Origin: DASUKM01 sp036278735
Lineage (GTDB): Bacteria; Acidobacteriota; Vicinamibacteria; Vicinamibacterales; 2-12-FULL-66-21
DNA: 64,000 nt
Assembly: GCA_036278735.1 (NCBI GenBank)
Contig: DASUKM010000055.1
Span: 81,570 to 145,569, forward strand
Direction: 5' to 3'
The notes beneath the pieces are model-generated. The model was not told the origin of the DNA. It made no database searches and saw nothing but the letters and a program-made list of their open reading frames with translations. This document shows, one piece after another, positions 1 to 8,052 of the stretch; within the stretch, counting starts at the first letter, position 1, and the number at the start of each line of letters is the position of its first letter. The translations under genes were made by a program, and so were the position numbers.

Positions 1-28
1 ACAGAAACTGAAACAGCGACTCGAACAC
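1..28 (-). CDS. Partial CDS, first nine codons of an unidentified gene running off the left edge
   Basis: Read on the minus strand, a GTG codon at 28 opens a frame beginning MFESLFQFL that continues past the edge. A GGAG Shine-Dalgarno core lies five bases upstream (complement of 34-37), and a TACAAT box lies further upstream (complement of 53-58). The start signals are good, but nine residues are too few to name a product. It would be transcribed divergently from the symporter gene. Confidence 0.4.
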
Positions 29-52
29 GAGATCTCCGTGGCGCCGTCTCGG

Positions 53-58
53 ATTGTA
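53..58 (-). promoter_or_regulatory. Candidate -10 box (TACAAT) for the leftward partial gene
   Basis: The minus strand reads TACAAT, one mismatch from the sigma-70 -10 consensus. It stands 24 bases upstream of the GTG at 28, so the predicted leader retains the GGAG ribosome-binding site. No convincing -35 is visible. Confidence 0.35.
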
Positions 59-132
59 CAACCCTCGCGCGGAGGGCGGGCGCAACATCCAGGGTATTTT
101 TCCCGGCTCTTCTGTGGCACCATGCCTGCCGC

Positions 133-1908
133 ATGCACCTGACGTCCTTCGATTGGGTCATCGTCGCCGTCTCCATTTTCATCTCGTTCCTGCCCGCCAT
201 CCTGCTGGCGCGGCGGGCGGGGTCGAGCGCGGCCGAATTCTTCGCCTCGGGACGCGCGGCGCCGTGGTGGCTGATTGGCGTCTCGATGGTCGCAACGACT
301 TTCAGCACGGATACGCCGAACCTCGTCACGAATTTCGTGCGTGTCGACGGCGTGGCCGCGAACTGGGCCTGGTGGTCGTTCCTGCTGACGGGGATGATGA
401 CGGTCTTCTTCTACGCCCGGCTGTGGCGCCGATCGGGGGTGCTCACCGATCTCGAGTTCTACGAGCTGCGCTACGCGGGCCGGCCGGCGGCGTGGGTGCG
501 GGCGTTCAGGGCCGTGTACCTCGGGCTCTTCTTCAACATCGTCATCATGGCGTCGGTGAACCTCGCGGCCGTGAAGATCGCCAACGTCATCCTCGGCTGG
601 CCCATGGCCGAGACCCTCTGGATCTGCGCCGTGATCAACGTCGCGTTCGCGGCGACCTCCGGCCTCTGGGGCGTGCTCGTCACCGACTTCATCCAGTTCG
701 GCATCGCGATGACCGGATCGTTTGCCGCCGCCTATTTCGCGGTCAAGCAGCCCGCCGTCGGCGGACTGCACGGCCTGTTCACGCGTATCCCGACATCGAC
801 GCTGCGGCTGGTGCCCGACTTCAGCAACTGGAGCCTGACGCTGACCGTGCTGATCATCCCCCTCACGGTGCAGTGGTGGTCGGTGTGGTATCCCGGATCC
901 GAGCCGGGCGGCGGCAGCTACATCGCGCAGCGGATGCTGGCGGCGCGCACGGAGCGCGATGCGGTGGGAGGCACGCTGTTCTTCAACGTCGCGCATTACG
1001 CGCTGCGGCCGTGGCCGTGGATCATCGTCGCCCTCGCCTCCATGCTCGTGTTTCCGCAGCTCTCCGACATCTCGCGGGCGTTCCCCTACGTCGACCCGCG
1101 GCTGATCGGACACGACATGGCGTATCCGGCGATGCTGACATTCCTGCCCGTCGGCTGGATGGGCCTGATGGTCGCCGGGCTGCTCGCGGCCTACGTCTCG
1201 ACGATCTCGACGCACCTGAACTGGGGGACGTCGTACCTCGTGCACGACGGCTACCGGCGCTTCATCCATCAGGACGCGCCCGAACGGCACTACGTGATGG
1301 TCGGCCGGCTCGTGACGGCGGTCCTGATGGTGCTGGCCGCGCTGTTCACGTTCGTGCTGCAGACCGCAAGCCAGAGCTTCAGCCTGCTGCTCTCGGTCGG
1401 CGCGGGCACCGGGCTGTTGTACCTGCTGCGCTGGTTCTGGTGGCGGATCAACGCGTGGAGCGAGATCGCCGCGATGGTGTCCTCGTTCCTGATCGCGATG
1501 GTGCTGTTCGTCGCCCAGAATTACGGCTACAACCTGCCGGCCACGCTCACGCTGGTCGTCCCGGTGGCGGTCACCACGATCGTGTGGGTCGCGGTCACGC
1601 TGATGACGGCCCCCGCCGATCAGGAGACGCTCGTGCGGTTCTACCGGCTCGTGCGCCCCGCTGGCCGCGGGTGGGCGCCGATTCGCGCGATCGCGCAGGT
1701 CGGCCCGTCCCCCGACAGCATGGCGCAGGCGTTGATCGCCTGGGTGTGCGGCGTCGCGTTCGTCTACGCCGCGCTCTTCGGCTCCGGCAGCCTGCTGTAC
1801 GGGTACAAGACACAGGCGATCGTGTGGATCGTCGTGTTCGTCGTCAGCGGGGCCGGGCTGGTGAAGCTGCTGCCCGCGATGTGGAGGCAGCCCATTGCCG
1901 AATCTTGA
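133..1908 (+). CDS. Sodium:solute symporter family protein (SSS)
   Basis: This 591-residue polytopic inner-membrane protein probably imports an organic solute with Na+. It begins with a hydrophobic helix (about residues 8-25). The segment 'GRAAPWWLIGVSMVATTFST' at about 37-56 is a typical helix-1 region of SSS transporters of the sugar/organic-acid type. About 13 hydrophobic helices follow, ending near residue 585, which is a normal family length. The substrate cannot be read from the sequence and no metabolic partner gene is adjacent. The ATG at 133 is preferred because the hydrophobic domain starts right after it; no strong Shine-Dalgarno is present. It converges on the molybdenum hydroxylase genes across a repeat-filled spacer. 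Confidence 0.9.
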   Translation: MHLTSFDWVIVAVSIFISFLPAILLARRAGSSAAEFFASGRAAPWWLIGVSMVATTFSTDTPNLVTNFVRVDGVAANWAWWSFLLTGMMTVFFYARLWRRSGVLTDLEFYELRYAGRPAAWVRAFRAVYLGLFFNIVIMASVNLAAVKIANVILGWPMAETLWICAVINVAFAATSGLWGVLVTDFIQFGIAMTGSFAAAYFAVKQPAVGGLHGLFTRIPTSTLRLVPDFSNWSLTLTVLIIPLTVQWWSVWYPGSEPGGGSYIAQRMLAARTERDAVGGTLFFNVAHYALRPWPWIIVALASMLVFPQLSDISRAFPYVDPRLIGHDMAYPAMLTFLPVGWMGLMVAGLLAAYVSTISTHLNWGTSYLVHDGYRRFIHQDAPERHYVMVGRLVTAVLMVLAALFTFVLQTASQSFSLLLSVGAGTGLLYLLRWFWWRINAWSEIAAMVSSFLIAMVLFVAQNYGYNLPATLTLVVPVAVTTIVWVAVTLMTAPADQETLVRFYRLVRPAGRGWAPIRAIAQVGPSPDSMAQALIAWVCGVAFVYAALFGSGSLLYGYKTQAIVWIVVFVVSGAGLVKLLPAMWRQPIAES

Positions 1909-2032
1909 TTGCCGGCTGCCGATTGCCAGTGTCGATTGGCGATCGCCGATTGACGGATTGAAGATTGGCGATTGATCGGCGATTGGCGATTGGCGATAGA
2001 TTGACGATTGGCGATTGAAGATTGGGGATTGG
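1909..2032. repeat. Degenerate period-7 repeat block, GATTGGC type
   Basis: The whole 124-bp spacer between two convergent genes is made of variants of GATTGGC, for example GATTGGCGATTGGCGAT near 1981. The words drift but keep a spacing of about seven bases. The same vocabulary recurs at 4660-4790 and, in complement, at 43571-43699. Confidence 0.75.
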
Positions 2033-4141
2033 TTACGCCCGCAGCGTGACCGGCAGGCGCGTCTCCACGACACCGAACGCACGGGCCGCGGTGCCGATCG
2101 CCGGGGCCGTACACACGAGCGGCGTCTCCCCCGCGCCGGCCGATGGCAAGTCGCGGCGGTCGATCAGCACGATGTCGATGGCGGGGATGTCCTTGAAGCG
2201 CGGCACGCGGTACTGCTCCATCGTGCCGTTCAGGAGCCGGCCGTTCTCGAACTGCATCGCTTCGAACAGCGCGCCGCCGAGCCCCTGAATCATCGCCCCC
2301 TCGACCTGGTTCTTCAGGCCGTCGGGATCCACGATCGCGCCGCACTCGAAGACGTTGACCATCCGCTCGACCTTGAAGCCGGCACCCGCTTTCGACAGCT
2401 CCGCGGCGCTCGCGACGTATCCGCCTTTTTCCGTGCCGCAGGCGATCCCGAGCGCGCGGCCGGCGGCCGACGGCTTGGGCCAGCCGATCTTCTGAGCGGC
2501 CGCCTTCAGCACCGCCTCGACGCGCGGGTCGCTCAGGTGCCGCAGCCGGAACTCGACGGCGTCCACGCCGAGCGCGCGGGCCATCGCGTCCATGTGCATC
2601 TCGCGCGCGTAGTGATTCGCCGTCGCGGCCAGGCCGCGATACGAGCCCTGGCGCAGCGGCGAGTCGCACGGATGGAACTCGATCCGGGTATTCGGGATGT
2701 CGTACGGCGTCTCGATGCCGGAGCCCCCCGAGTTCCAGTTGTCGTACTCCCAGGCGACGATCCGCCCGGCGGCGTCCACGCGGCTGCGGATGTCGATCAC
2801 GCCGGCTGGGCGGAAGTACGCCCACATGAACTCCTCGGCGCGCGTCCACACGACCTTCACCGGCTGTCCGGCTGCCTTCGCGAGCCGCGCGGCTTCGATG
2901 GCGCACTCGCCGGTGTGCTTGCCGCCGTACGCGGCGCCCATGTCGGGCATCAGGACGTGGACGCGTTCGTCGGGCAGATGGAAGGCGCCGGCCAGCTCGG
3001 TGCGCACGCCGAAGGGGCGCTGCGTGCCGGTCCAGACCGTCAGGTTCCCGTCTTTCCACTCGGCCACGGCCGCGCGCGGCTCCATCGGGACGTGCGCGAT
3101 GTACGGGATCAGATACGTCGCCTCGAACGCGCGCGCGCCGCGGACGCTCGACACGTCGCCGCGAACCGACGGCCGGCCGCCGCGCCCTTCCGTATCGGGA
3201 TGCTTCTTCAGATAGTCGTAAATGGTCGACGACGACGGCTGGCCGGACGGTACGGTCCACGTCGCCTGCACCGCCGCCGCGGCGCGCTTTGCCTCGCGAT
3301 CGGTCGGCGCGACCACGCCGACGAAGTCGCCGTCGCGCACCAGCTTCACGCCGGGCATGGCGGTCGCGCGGCTCGCGTCGATTGAGGCGAGCGTCGCGCC
3401 GTACGCCTCCGGCCGGACAATCCGGCCGAACAGCATGCCGGGACGCACGACATCGGACGGGTACTGGTGCGCCCCGACGACGAAGTCGCGGGCGTTCACC
3501 TTCTTCGGCGACGTGCCGCGCACCTGCCAGGCGGTCCGCGGCTGCTGCGGCGCGTCCGCTTCGATCGTCCCAGTCAGCGGCTGCCCCTTCGTGATCTCGC
3601 CGTACGAGAGCGACCGGCCGCCCGGACCGGTCACGCGCCCATCGTGCGCGGTCAGCGTCGCAGCCTCGACGTGCCACGCCGTCGCGGCCTGCGCGATCAG
3701 CATCTCGCGCGCCGTGGCTGCCGCCTTCGCGAAAATCGGCCCCATCGTCGGCGTCGTGCGCGATCCGAACGTGCCCGCGTCGTACGGCGTCCGGTCCGTG
3801 TCCCCCATGACGAGCGTGATCGCGCTCATCGGGACACGCAGTTCGTCGGCGACCTGCTCGGCGAGTGCGGTCCGCGCGTTCTGGCCGATCTCGACCTTCC
3901 CGGTGCTGCCCGTCACCCGGCCGCTCTCGTCGATGTGCAGCCACGCGGCGAGGTTCACCGGCTCGGCGTGCGCGCCGCCGCGGCCGCGGCCCGATTCCTG
4001 CGCCAGCACGTCGGGCATCGTGACGAGCACGAGCAGCCCGCCCCCGAGCAGCTTGAGGAAGCCGCGGCGCTCGAAGTCGAAGTGGTAGCGCGGCGTTTCC
4101 GCAAACTCGTAGCGTTCCGGTTCCGCACGCGGCAGCGTCAT
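2033..4141 (-). CDS. Molybdopterin-binding subunit of a xanthine dehydrogenase/IorB-type hydroxylase, Tat-exported
   Basis: This is the large catalytic subunit of a molybdenum hydroxylase, 702 residues. It resembles IorB-type aldehyde or N-heterocycle oxidoreductases. A twin-arginine motif RRGFLK at residues 25-30 and the following hydrophobic stretch predict Tat export of the folded, cofactor-loaded complex. The segment 'VEIGQNARTALAEQVADELR' near residue 80 is typical of the family. A GAGE motif close to the C-terminus supplies the likely active-site glutamate (about E672). The ATG at 4141 was chosen because it overlaps the stop of the upstream [2Fe-2S] subunit (ATGA, 4138-4141) and gives the Tat signal at the right place. 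No FAD subunit is adjacent, which fits the two-subunit Ior type that donates electrons elsewhere. The substrate is unknown. Confidence 0.9.
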   Translation of the reverse strand: MTLPRAEPERYEFAETPRYHFDFERRGFLKLLGGGLLVLVTMPDVLAQESGRGRGGAHAEPVNLAAWLHIDESGRVTGSTGKVEIGQNARTALAEQVADELRVPMSAITLVMGDTDRTPYDAGTFGSRTTPTMGPIFAKAAATAREMLIAQAATAWHVEAATLTAHDGRVTGPGGRSLSYGEITKGQPLTGTIEADAPQQPRTAWQVRGTSPKKVNARDFVVGAHQYPSDVVRPGMLFGRIVRPEAYGATLASIDASRATAMPGVKLVRDGDFVGVVAPTDREAKRAAAAVQATWTVPSGQPSSSTIYDYLKKHPDTEGRGGRPSVRGDVSSVRGARAFEATYLIPYIAHVPMEPRAAVAEWKDGNLTVWTGTQRPFGVRTELAGAFHLPDERVHVLMPDMGAAYGGKHTGECAIEAARLAKAAGQPVKVVWTRAEEFMWAYFRPAGVIDIRSRVDAAGRIVAWEYDNWNSGGSGIETPYDIPNTRIEFHPCDSPLRQGSYRGLAATANHYAREMHMDAMARALGVDAVEFRLRHLSDPRVEAVLKAAAQKIGWPKPSAAGRALGIACGTEKGGYVASAAELSKAGAGFKVERMVNVFECGAIVDPDGLKNQVEGAMIQGLGGALFEAMQFENGRLLNGTMEQYRVPRFKDIPAIDIVLIDRRDLPSAGAGETPLVCTAPAIGTAARAFGVVETRLPVTLRA

Positions 4142-4647
4142 CGCGATTCTCCGGTCATGGGCGATCCGCCCGACGTCGTGCTCGATCGCATCCGCTCGGC
4201 GGCGCGCTGCACGGCGTCGACGATCCGCGGGAAGGTGCCGCAGCGGCAGACGTTGCGATCCATCACGCGCGCGATGTCCTGAGCGGAAGGAGCCAGGTTC
4301 GTGCGGAGCAGCCCGACGGCCGCCATGATCATGCCGGAGGTGCAGTAGCCGCACTGGAACGCTTCGGCATCGAGAAACGCCTGCTGAACCGGATGGAGCG
4401 TGTCGCCGGTGGCCAGCGATTCGATCGTCGTGATCGGCTTGCCGGCCACCGCGCCGACGCGCGCGACGCACGAGCGCGTCGTCATCCCGTCGACGAGCAC
4501 GGTGCAGGCGCCGCAGAAGCCCTCGCCGCAACCGAACTTGCTGCCGGTGAGGTTCAGTTCGTAGCGGAGGACGGAGAGGAGGCTGTCGCCAGGCTCGGCC
4601 TCGACCTCATGGTCGCGATCGTTCACGCGAAGGACATAGCGAGCCAT
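4138..4647 (-). CDS. [2Fe-2S] subunit of the molybdenum hydroxylase (IorA/CoxS type)
   Basis: This 169-residue electron-transfer subunit belongs with the molybdopterin subunit encoded next to it. Cysteines C40, C45, C48 and C60 form the plant-type ferredoxin cluster (motif CGEGFCGAC), and C99, C102, C134 and C136 (CGYC...CRC) form the second, helical-domain cluster. All eight ligands are present. It has no signal peptide and would be carried through the Tat system by its partner. It is first in a two-gene leftward operon with a 4-bp translational overlap. The start at 4647 gives the usual N-terminal beta-grasp; the upstream in-frame extension lies in repeat DNA. Confidence 0.92.
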   Translation of the reverse strand: MARYVLRVNDRDHEVEAEPGDSLLSVLRYELNLTGSKFGCGEGFCGACTVLVDGMTTRSCVARVGAVAGKPITTIESLATGDTLHPVQQAFLDAEAFQCGYCTSGMIMAAVGLLRTNLAPSAQDIARVMDRNVCRCGTFPRIVDAVQRAAERMRSSTTSGGSPMTGESR

Positions 4648-4659
4648 AGGGTGAATTCT

Positions 4660-4790
4660 AGCATTGGCGATGGCCGAGGGCCGATTGCCGATCGAAATCC
4701 CATTGCAGATTGGCGAGTGGGATTGCAGATTGACGAGTGGGATTGCAGATTGGTGAGTGGGATTGCAGATTGGCCGATTGGGCTGCAGCT
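4660..4790. repeat. GATTG repeat block with four tandem copies of a 20-bp unit
   Basis: Four consecutive 20-bp units occupy 4701-4780. The second, third and fourth begin GATTGCAGATTG, and most end GAGTGG. Each unit can be read as two 7-mers plus a 6-mer of the GATTG vocabulary. Degenerate GATTGCC words flank them. The block lies in a 324-bp spacer between divergent genes. The rest of that spacer (4791-4971) shows no recognisable element apart from the ribosome-binding site at its end. Confidence 0.75.
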
Positions 4791-4971
4791 GAGGCGTACC
4801 CCCGGCACACAAGATGCAGTCCTTGATCATCGCCGTCTGTTGCCCCCCGCGGCCCGGCGACGTGCTCCTGAAAACGAAACCGCCACCTGGTCCGCTTGGC
4901 TGACAAGAGGCCGCGCACGCTCGTGCCCGGCCAGGCCGCAGGCGGCGTGAACGTCATAAAGGAGGACGAAC

Positions 4972-5592
4972 ATGGCAATACACGACGAAGGCGCGGTCCC
5001 GTTGGATGCGGCCGCGCGTGAACGGCGATTCGTCGAGCGGCGTACCCCGTCGGTGACGCGCGTCGAACTGGCCCCGGCATTGGCGCGTGTGTCGTGGAGC
5101 GGCGTCTGGGGCGGGTTCCTGATTGCGCTCGGGATCTGGATCACGCTGGCCGCGCTCGGGGCCGGAATCGGCCTGTCGGGCCTGCGCCCGAACGTGAGCG
5201 TCGGAACCGCAGGACTGGGCACCGCGACCGGCGCGTGGCTCTACGTCACCGGCCTCATCGCGCTGTTCTTCGGCGGCGCATTCGGCACACGGCTCGCGAT
5301 GGTCGTCGACGGCGCGGTGGCCTGGCTCGAAGCGACACTGATCTGGACCTTTGCGCTGGTGCTCGCCATGGCGGGCGCCACGGCGCTCGTCAGCGTCGCG
5401 GCCGCCTATCCGGCCGCCGCACAGGCGGTCGTGCAGGGCAACCCGGCGGCGGCGGCGACGGGCGGGATGAGCGCGGCGGCGTGGCTCACGTTCATCGGCA
5501 TCGTGGTCGCCTGGGTCGTGACGGTTGTGGGCAGCTTCTGGGGCCGCGCCCAGGCCAGAGGACGGGCGCATGCGCTCGGACTGGCGGCGTGA
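4972..5592 (+). CDS. Small multi-pass membrane protein, function unknown
   Basis: The protein has 206 residues. A soluble, charged N-terminus of about 40 residues is followed by four or five hydrophobic helices rich in Ala and Gly (about 42-65, 83-105, 118-145, 170-190). It ends in a short basic tail. I do not recognise the family. A very strong ribosome-binding site, AAAGGAGG, precedes the ATG by six bases and fixes the start. It stands alone between a repeat-bearing spacer and the uridine kinase gene, and nothing in the context suggests a role. Confidence 0.75.
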   Translation: MAIHDEGAVPLDAAARERRFVERRTPSVTRVELAPALARVSWSGVWGGFLIALGIWITLAALGAGIGLSGLRPNVSVGTAGLGTATGAWLYVTGLIALFFGGAFGTRLAMVVDGAVAWLEATLIWTFALVLAMAGATALVSVAAAYPAAAQAVVQGNPAAAATGGMSAAAWLTFIGIVVAWVVTVVGSFWGRAQARGRAHALGLAA

Positions 5593-5641
5593 GGCCGGAC
5601 GCGAGGTATTCCCGACACGCGCGCGGAGGCGCTCCGGCATT

Positions 5642-5647
5642 TAAAAT
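5642..5647 (+). promoter_or_regulatory. -10 box TAAAAT ending six bases before the udk GTG start
   Basis: TAAAAT is one mismatch from TATAAT, and exactly six bases separate it from the GTG at 5654. Transcription would begin at or next to the start codon, and there is no Shine-Dalgarno. A leaderless mRNA is inferred. No good -35 is visible. Confidence 0.5.
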
Positions 5648-5653
5648 GTCGGG

Positions 5654-6271
5654 GTGCTTCCCCTCGTCGTCGGCGTCGCCGGCGGGTCCGGCTCCGGCAA
5701 GACCACCGTCGTACGGCGCATCGTCGAGAGCCTCGGCGACGCGCAGGTCACGGTGCTCGAGCACGATCGCTACTACCGCGATCGCCACGACCTGCGCCTC
5801 GACGAGCGCGCGGCGCTGAACTACGATCACCCCGACTCGCTCGAAACCGACCTGCTCGTGCGCCACGTGCACGCGCTGCGCGACGGGCACGCCGTCGAGG
5901 CGCCGCTGTACGATTTCGCGCGGCACGCGCGTCAACCCGGGACCGAAACGCTCGCACCGCGCACCGCCCTCATCGTCGAGGGCATCCTGATCTTCACGGA
6001 CCCCGCGCTGCGCGCCCTGATGGACGTCAAGGTCTTCGTCGACACCGACGACGACACCCGCTTCATCCGCCGCCTGCAGCGCGACATCGCCGAACGCGGC
6101 CGCACGGTCCAGTCGGTGATCGATCAGTACCTCGGGACCGTGAAGCCCATGCACCTGGAATTCGTCGAGCCGAGCAAGCGCTACGCCGACATCATCGTCC
6201 CGCAGGGGGGCCACAACGTCGTCGCCATCGACATGCTGCTCACGCTGATCCGGAGCCTCGCGAACCGCTGA
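5654..6271 (+). CDS. udk: Uridine kinase
   Basis: This enzyme phosphorylates uridine or cytidine to the monophosphate in pyrimidine salvage, in the cytoplasm. The 205-residue protein has the P-loop GVAGGSGSGKTT at residues 7-18, the 'HDRYYRD' segment, 'NYDHPDSLETDLL' and the lid-type 'RFIRRLQRDIAERGR' segment, all in the order seen in Udk. The length matches the family. The start is a GTG with no Shine-Dalgarno; it sits six bases after a TAAAAT box and puts the P-loop at the expected distance. Confidence 0.93.
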   Translation: MLPLVVGVAGGSGSGKTTVVRRIVESLGDAQVTVLEHDRYYRDRHDLRLDERAALNYDHPDSLETDLLVRHVHALRDGHAVEAPLYDFARHARQPGTETLAPRTALIVEGILIFTDPALRALMDVKVFVDTDDDTRFIRRLQRDIAERGRTVQSVIDQYLGTVKPMHLEFVEPSKRYADIIVPQGGHNVVAIDMLLTLIRSLANR

Positions 6272-6328
6272 GACCGCACGGGCTGGCCGTCCGCGCGGTC
6301 CCTGGCCGTCCGCGTGCGCCGTGGCCGC

Positions 6329-6913
6329 TTAGCCTGCCTTGCGCACGTCGTTCAGACGGACGGGCTGGTCGGCAAAGTCCTCCAGCTCGATGACGCCGTC
6401 GTCGGCGGATACGAGCCGCGTCGCGATCGACAGCTTGCCGACACCGTGATCGTCCTTGTCGAGCTGGAGCTGGATCAGCGTGAACGGATAATTCAGCGTG
6501 CGCGCGGCGTTCGTCACTTCCCAATAGCTGATGGGCCGGTCCGTCGCGAGCACCACTTTGCGGCCGCCGTCGGGCTGGGCGACCTGACGTGCGTAGTGCA
6601 GGTCGTAGCGCAGCGTCCCCGGCGTGTTGATATAGCCGACGACCGGTTGCTTCTGCAGCGCCGTCAGCAGGGCGTCCTGCCCCTTTTGCTTGAAGATCGA
6701 CAGCAGCTCGTCCCGCGTGGCATCCGGCGACCAGCGGTTGATGACGATGTCGACCGTCGTCGCGGCGGCACGCGGCGCCGCACTGCTGATGTTCACGGCA
6801 AACGCAGTGAAATGCTCCGGCAGGTCCTGCTTGGTCTGCGCCGTCAAGGGCGTCGCGGCCAGCGCCACCGCGACCGCCACAGCGGCGCCGGCGCCATAAA
6901 CGAATCTCGTCAT
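6329..6913 (-). CDS. Secreted protein of unknown function
   Basis: This 194-residue protein begins with a cleavable signal peptide (MTRFVYG, an Ala/Val-rich core, then a likely cut after TPLTAQ near residue 25). The mature part has no cysteines or membrane helices and shows alternating beta-type segments. I do not recognise a family. The ATG at 6913 is set by an excellent GAGGAGG ribosome-binding site seven bases upstream; a longer frame upstream runs into a mobile-looking repeat arm and is not coding. It converges with udk. Confidence 0.75.
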   Translation of the reverse strand: MTRFVYGAGAAVAVAVALAATPLTAQTKQDLPEHFTAFAVNISSAAPRAAATTVDIVINRWSPDATRDELLSIFKQKGQDALLTALQKQPVVGYINTPGTLRYDLHYARQVAQPDGGRKVVLATDRPISYWEVTNAARTLNYPFTLIQLQLDKDDHGVGKLSIATRLVSADDGVIELEDFADQPVRLNDVRKAG

Positions 6914-7006
6914 CAGATGCCTCCTCGCGCGTCGATTGCACGCGTCCGCCCCTCGTAATGCAACCCTTCGGCCCAGCCGAAGCCCGTCTGCAACGCGGCG
7001 CAACGC

Positions 7007-7057
7007 GGGGGTCAGATCTTGTTTCTTGCACGAGTGGCCTCGGCAGGTGACACTCGT
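7007..7057. repeat. Isolated arm of the GGGGTCAGATCTTG repeat family with a small hairpin
   Basis: GGGGTCAGATCTTG followed by TTTCTTGC matches, with small changes, the arms of the complete inverted repeat at 55333-55416. It is followed by an 8-bp inverted repeat, CACGAGTG and CACTCGTG, around a 14-base loop. It lies between the secreted-protein gene and dut. Confidence 0.65.
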
Positions 7058-7076
7058 GACCCTCCCCGGCGGCATC

Positions 7077-7517
7077 TCACCCCGTGGCGCCGAAGCCGCC
7101 GCGGGACGTGCCGCGCAACGCCTCGGCCTCGACCCAGCGCGCGCGCAGGACGGGCAGGAACAGCCCTTGCGCGATCCGATCGCCGGGCTCGAGCCGGACG
7201 GCGGACGCCGTGAAGTTCAGCACTTCAATCTTGACTTCGTCTTCCGGCCCACAGTAATCGCTGTCGATCACGCCCACGCCATTGGCCACCATCAGGCCCC
7301 GTTTGAGCGGCGTGCTGCTGCGGGCGAAAATGCCGAGGCAGTATCCGGGGGGCACTTCGATGACCAACCCGGTCGGCACGAGCGCCACCTCTCCCGGCTG
7401 GACGACCAGCGCGTCGCTCGCCGACAAATCGAACCCGGCAGCCCCTGCGCTTTGATACCGTGGCAGCGTCGCGGACGCGCGAAGCCGCCGGATCCGTACA
7501 TCGAGCATCTCCGGCAT
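7077..7517 (-). CDS. dut: Deoxyuridine 5'-triphosphate nucleotidohydrolase (dUTPase)
   Basis: dUTPase hydrolyses dUTP to dUMP and pyrophosphate, which keeps uracil out of DNA and feeds thymidylate synthesis. All five trimeric-dUTPase motifs are visible: AGAAGFDLSA, ARSS, GVGVIDSDYCG, GDRIAQGLF and the C-terminal RGTSRGGFGATG. The length (146 residues) is normal. Three start codons are possible (GTG 7526, ATG 7517, ATG 7508). I chose 7517 because it best matches the usual N-terminus and follows a TAGAGT box by seven bases. The gene is divergent from the DNPH1-like gene. Confidence 0.93.
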   Translation of the reverse strand: MPEMLDVRIRRLRASATLPRYQSAGAAGFDLSASDALVVQPGEVALVPTGLVIEVPPGYCLGIFARSSTPLKRGLMVANGVGVIDSDYCGPEDEVKIEVLNFTASAVRLEPGDRIAQGLFLPVLRARWVEAEALRGTSRGGFGATG

Positions 7518-7536
7518 GGCCGGCACTCTACAACGG

Positions 7537-7542
7537 TATTAT
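7537..7542 (+). promoter_or_regulatory. Candidate -10 box TATTAT for the DNPH1-like gene
   Basis: TATTAT is one mismatch from consensus and stands 45 bases before the ATG at 7588, within the short dut/DNPH1 divergent region. No clear -35 is present. Confidence 0.3.
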
Positions 7543-7587
7543 CAGGACCGCCACGGAAAACAGGCGGTCCACCCGCTCCGCCCCATC

Positions 7588-8010
7588 ATGACCATCTATC
7601 TCGCCTGCACGGTCCGGGGCGACCGCGGCGCGGTCGCGGTGTTGCGCGCGCTTTGCGGCGCGCTGGCGGCGCGCGGTCATCACGTCCTCACGACGCATCT
7701 GCTCGACGACGACGTGGACGCCGCCGAAGGCACGCTGACCGAACAGGACGTGTACACGCGCGACATCGCGTGGCTCGACGCCTGCGACGTGCTGATTGCC
7801 GAAGCGTCCGGCTCGAGCTACGGGGTCGGATTCGAGGTGGGCTACGTGCTCGGGCGCGATCGCGGGCAGCGGGTCCTGCTGCTCTACCGCGCCGATCGAG
7901 GGGCTCGGGTATCGAGGTTGATAGCCGGCAACGCGCATCCGCGCTGTCGCGTGCACGCCTATCGCGACGGCGACGACCTCGTGCGGTTCGTCGAGTCGGC
8001 GATTGGATAG
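7588..8010 (+). CDS. DNPH1/Rcl-like 2'-deoxynucleoside 5'-phosphate N-hydrolase (nucleoside 2-deoxyribosyltransferase family)
   Basis: This 140-residue protein resembles the Rcl/DNPH1 branch of the nucleoside 2-deoxyribosyltransferase fold. It starts MTIYLACTVRGDRG, matching the phosphate-binding 'GSIRGG' loop region. It then has 'LTTHLL', 'EQDVYTRDIAWLDACDVLIAE' (conserved Asp residues) and 'SSYGVGFEVGYVLG' with the catalytic-type Glu. DNPH1 cleaves the N-glycosidic bond of deoxynucleoside monophosphates, including damaged ones. The exact substrate is inferred by family. The ATG at 7588 gives the canonical N-terminal strand; an upstream in-frame extension lacks similarity. Placement next to dut supports a nucleotide-pool cleaning role. 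Confidence 0.8.
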   Translation: MTIYLACTVRGDRGAVAVLRALCGALAARGHHVLTTHLLDDDVDAAEGTLTEQDVYTRDIAWLDACDVLIAEASGSSYGVGFEVGYVLGRDRGQRVLLLYRADRGARVSRLIAGNAHPRCRVHAYRDGDDLVRFVESAIG

Positions 8011-8052
8011 GGACGCCGCGTCCCCAGGAGGATGCGGCGCATCGGCGCTGGA

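Noticed and set aside
54..1961. A second 635-codon open frame over the symporter gene
   Set aside because: It is an out-of-frame shadow caused by GC-rich third positions; its translation is Arg/Ala-rich without domains, while the other frame is a clear SSS transporter.
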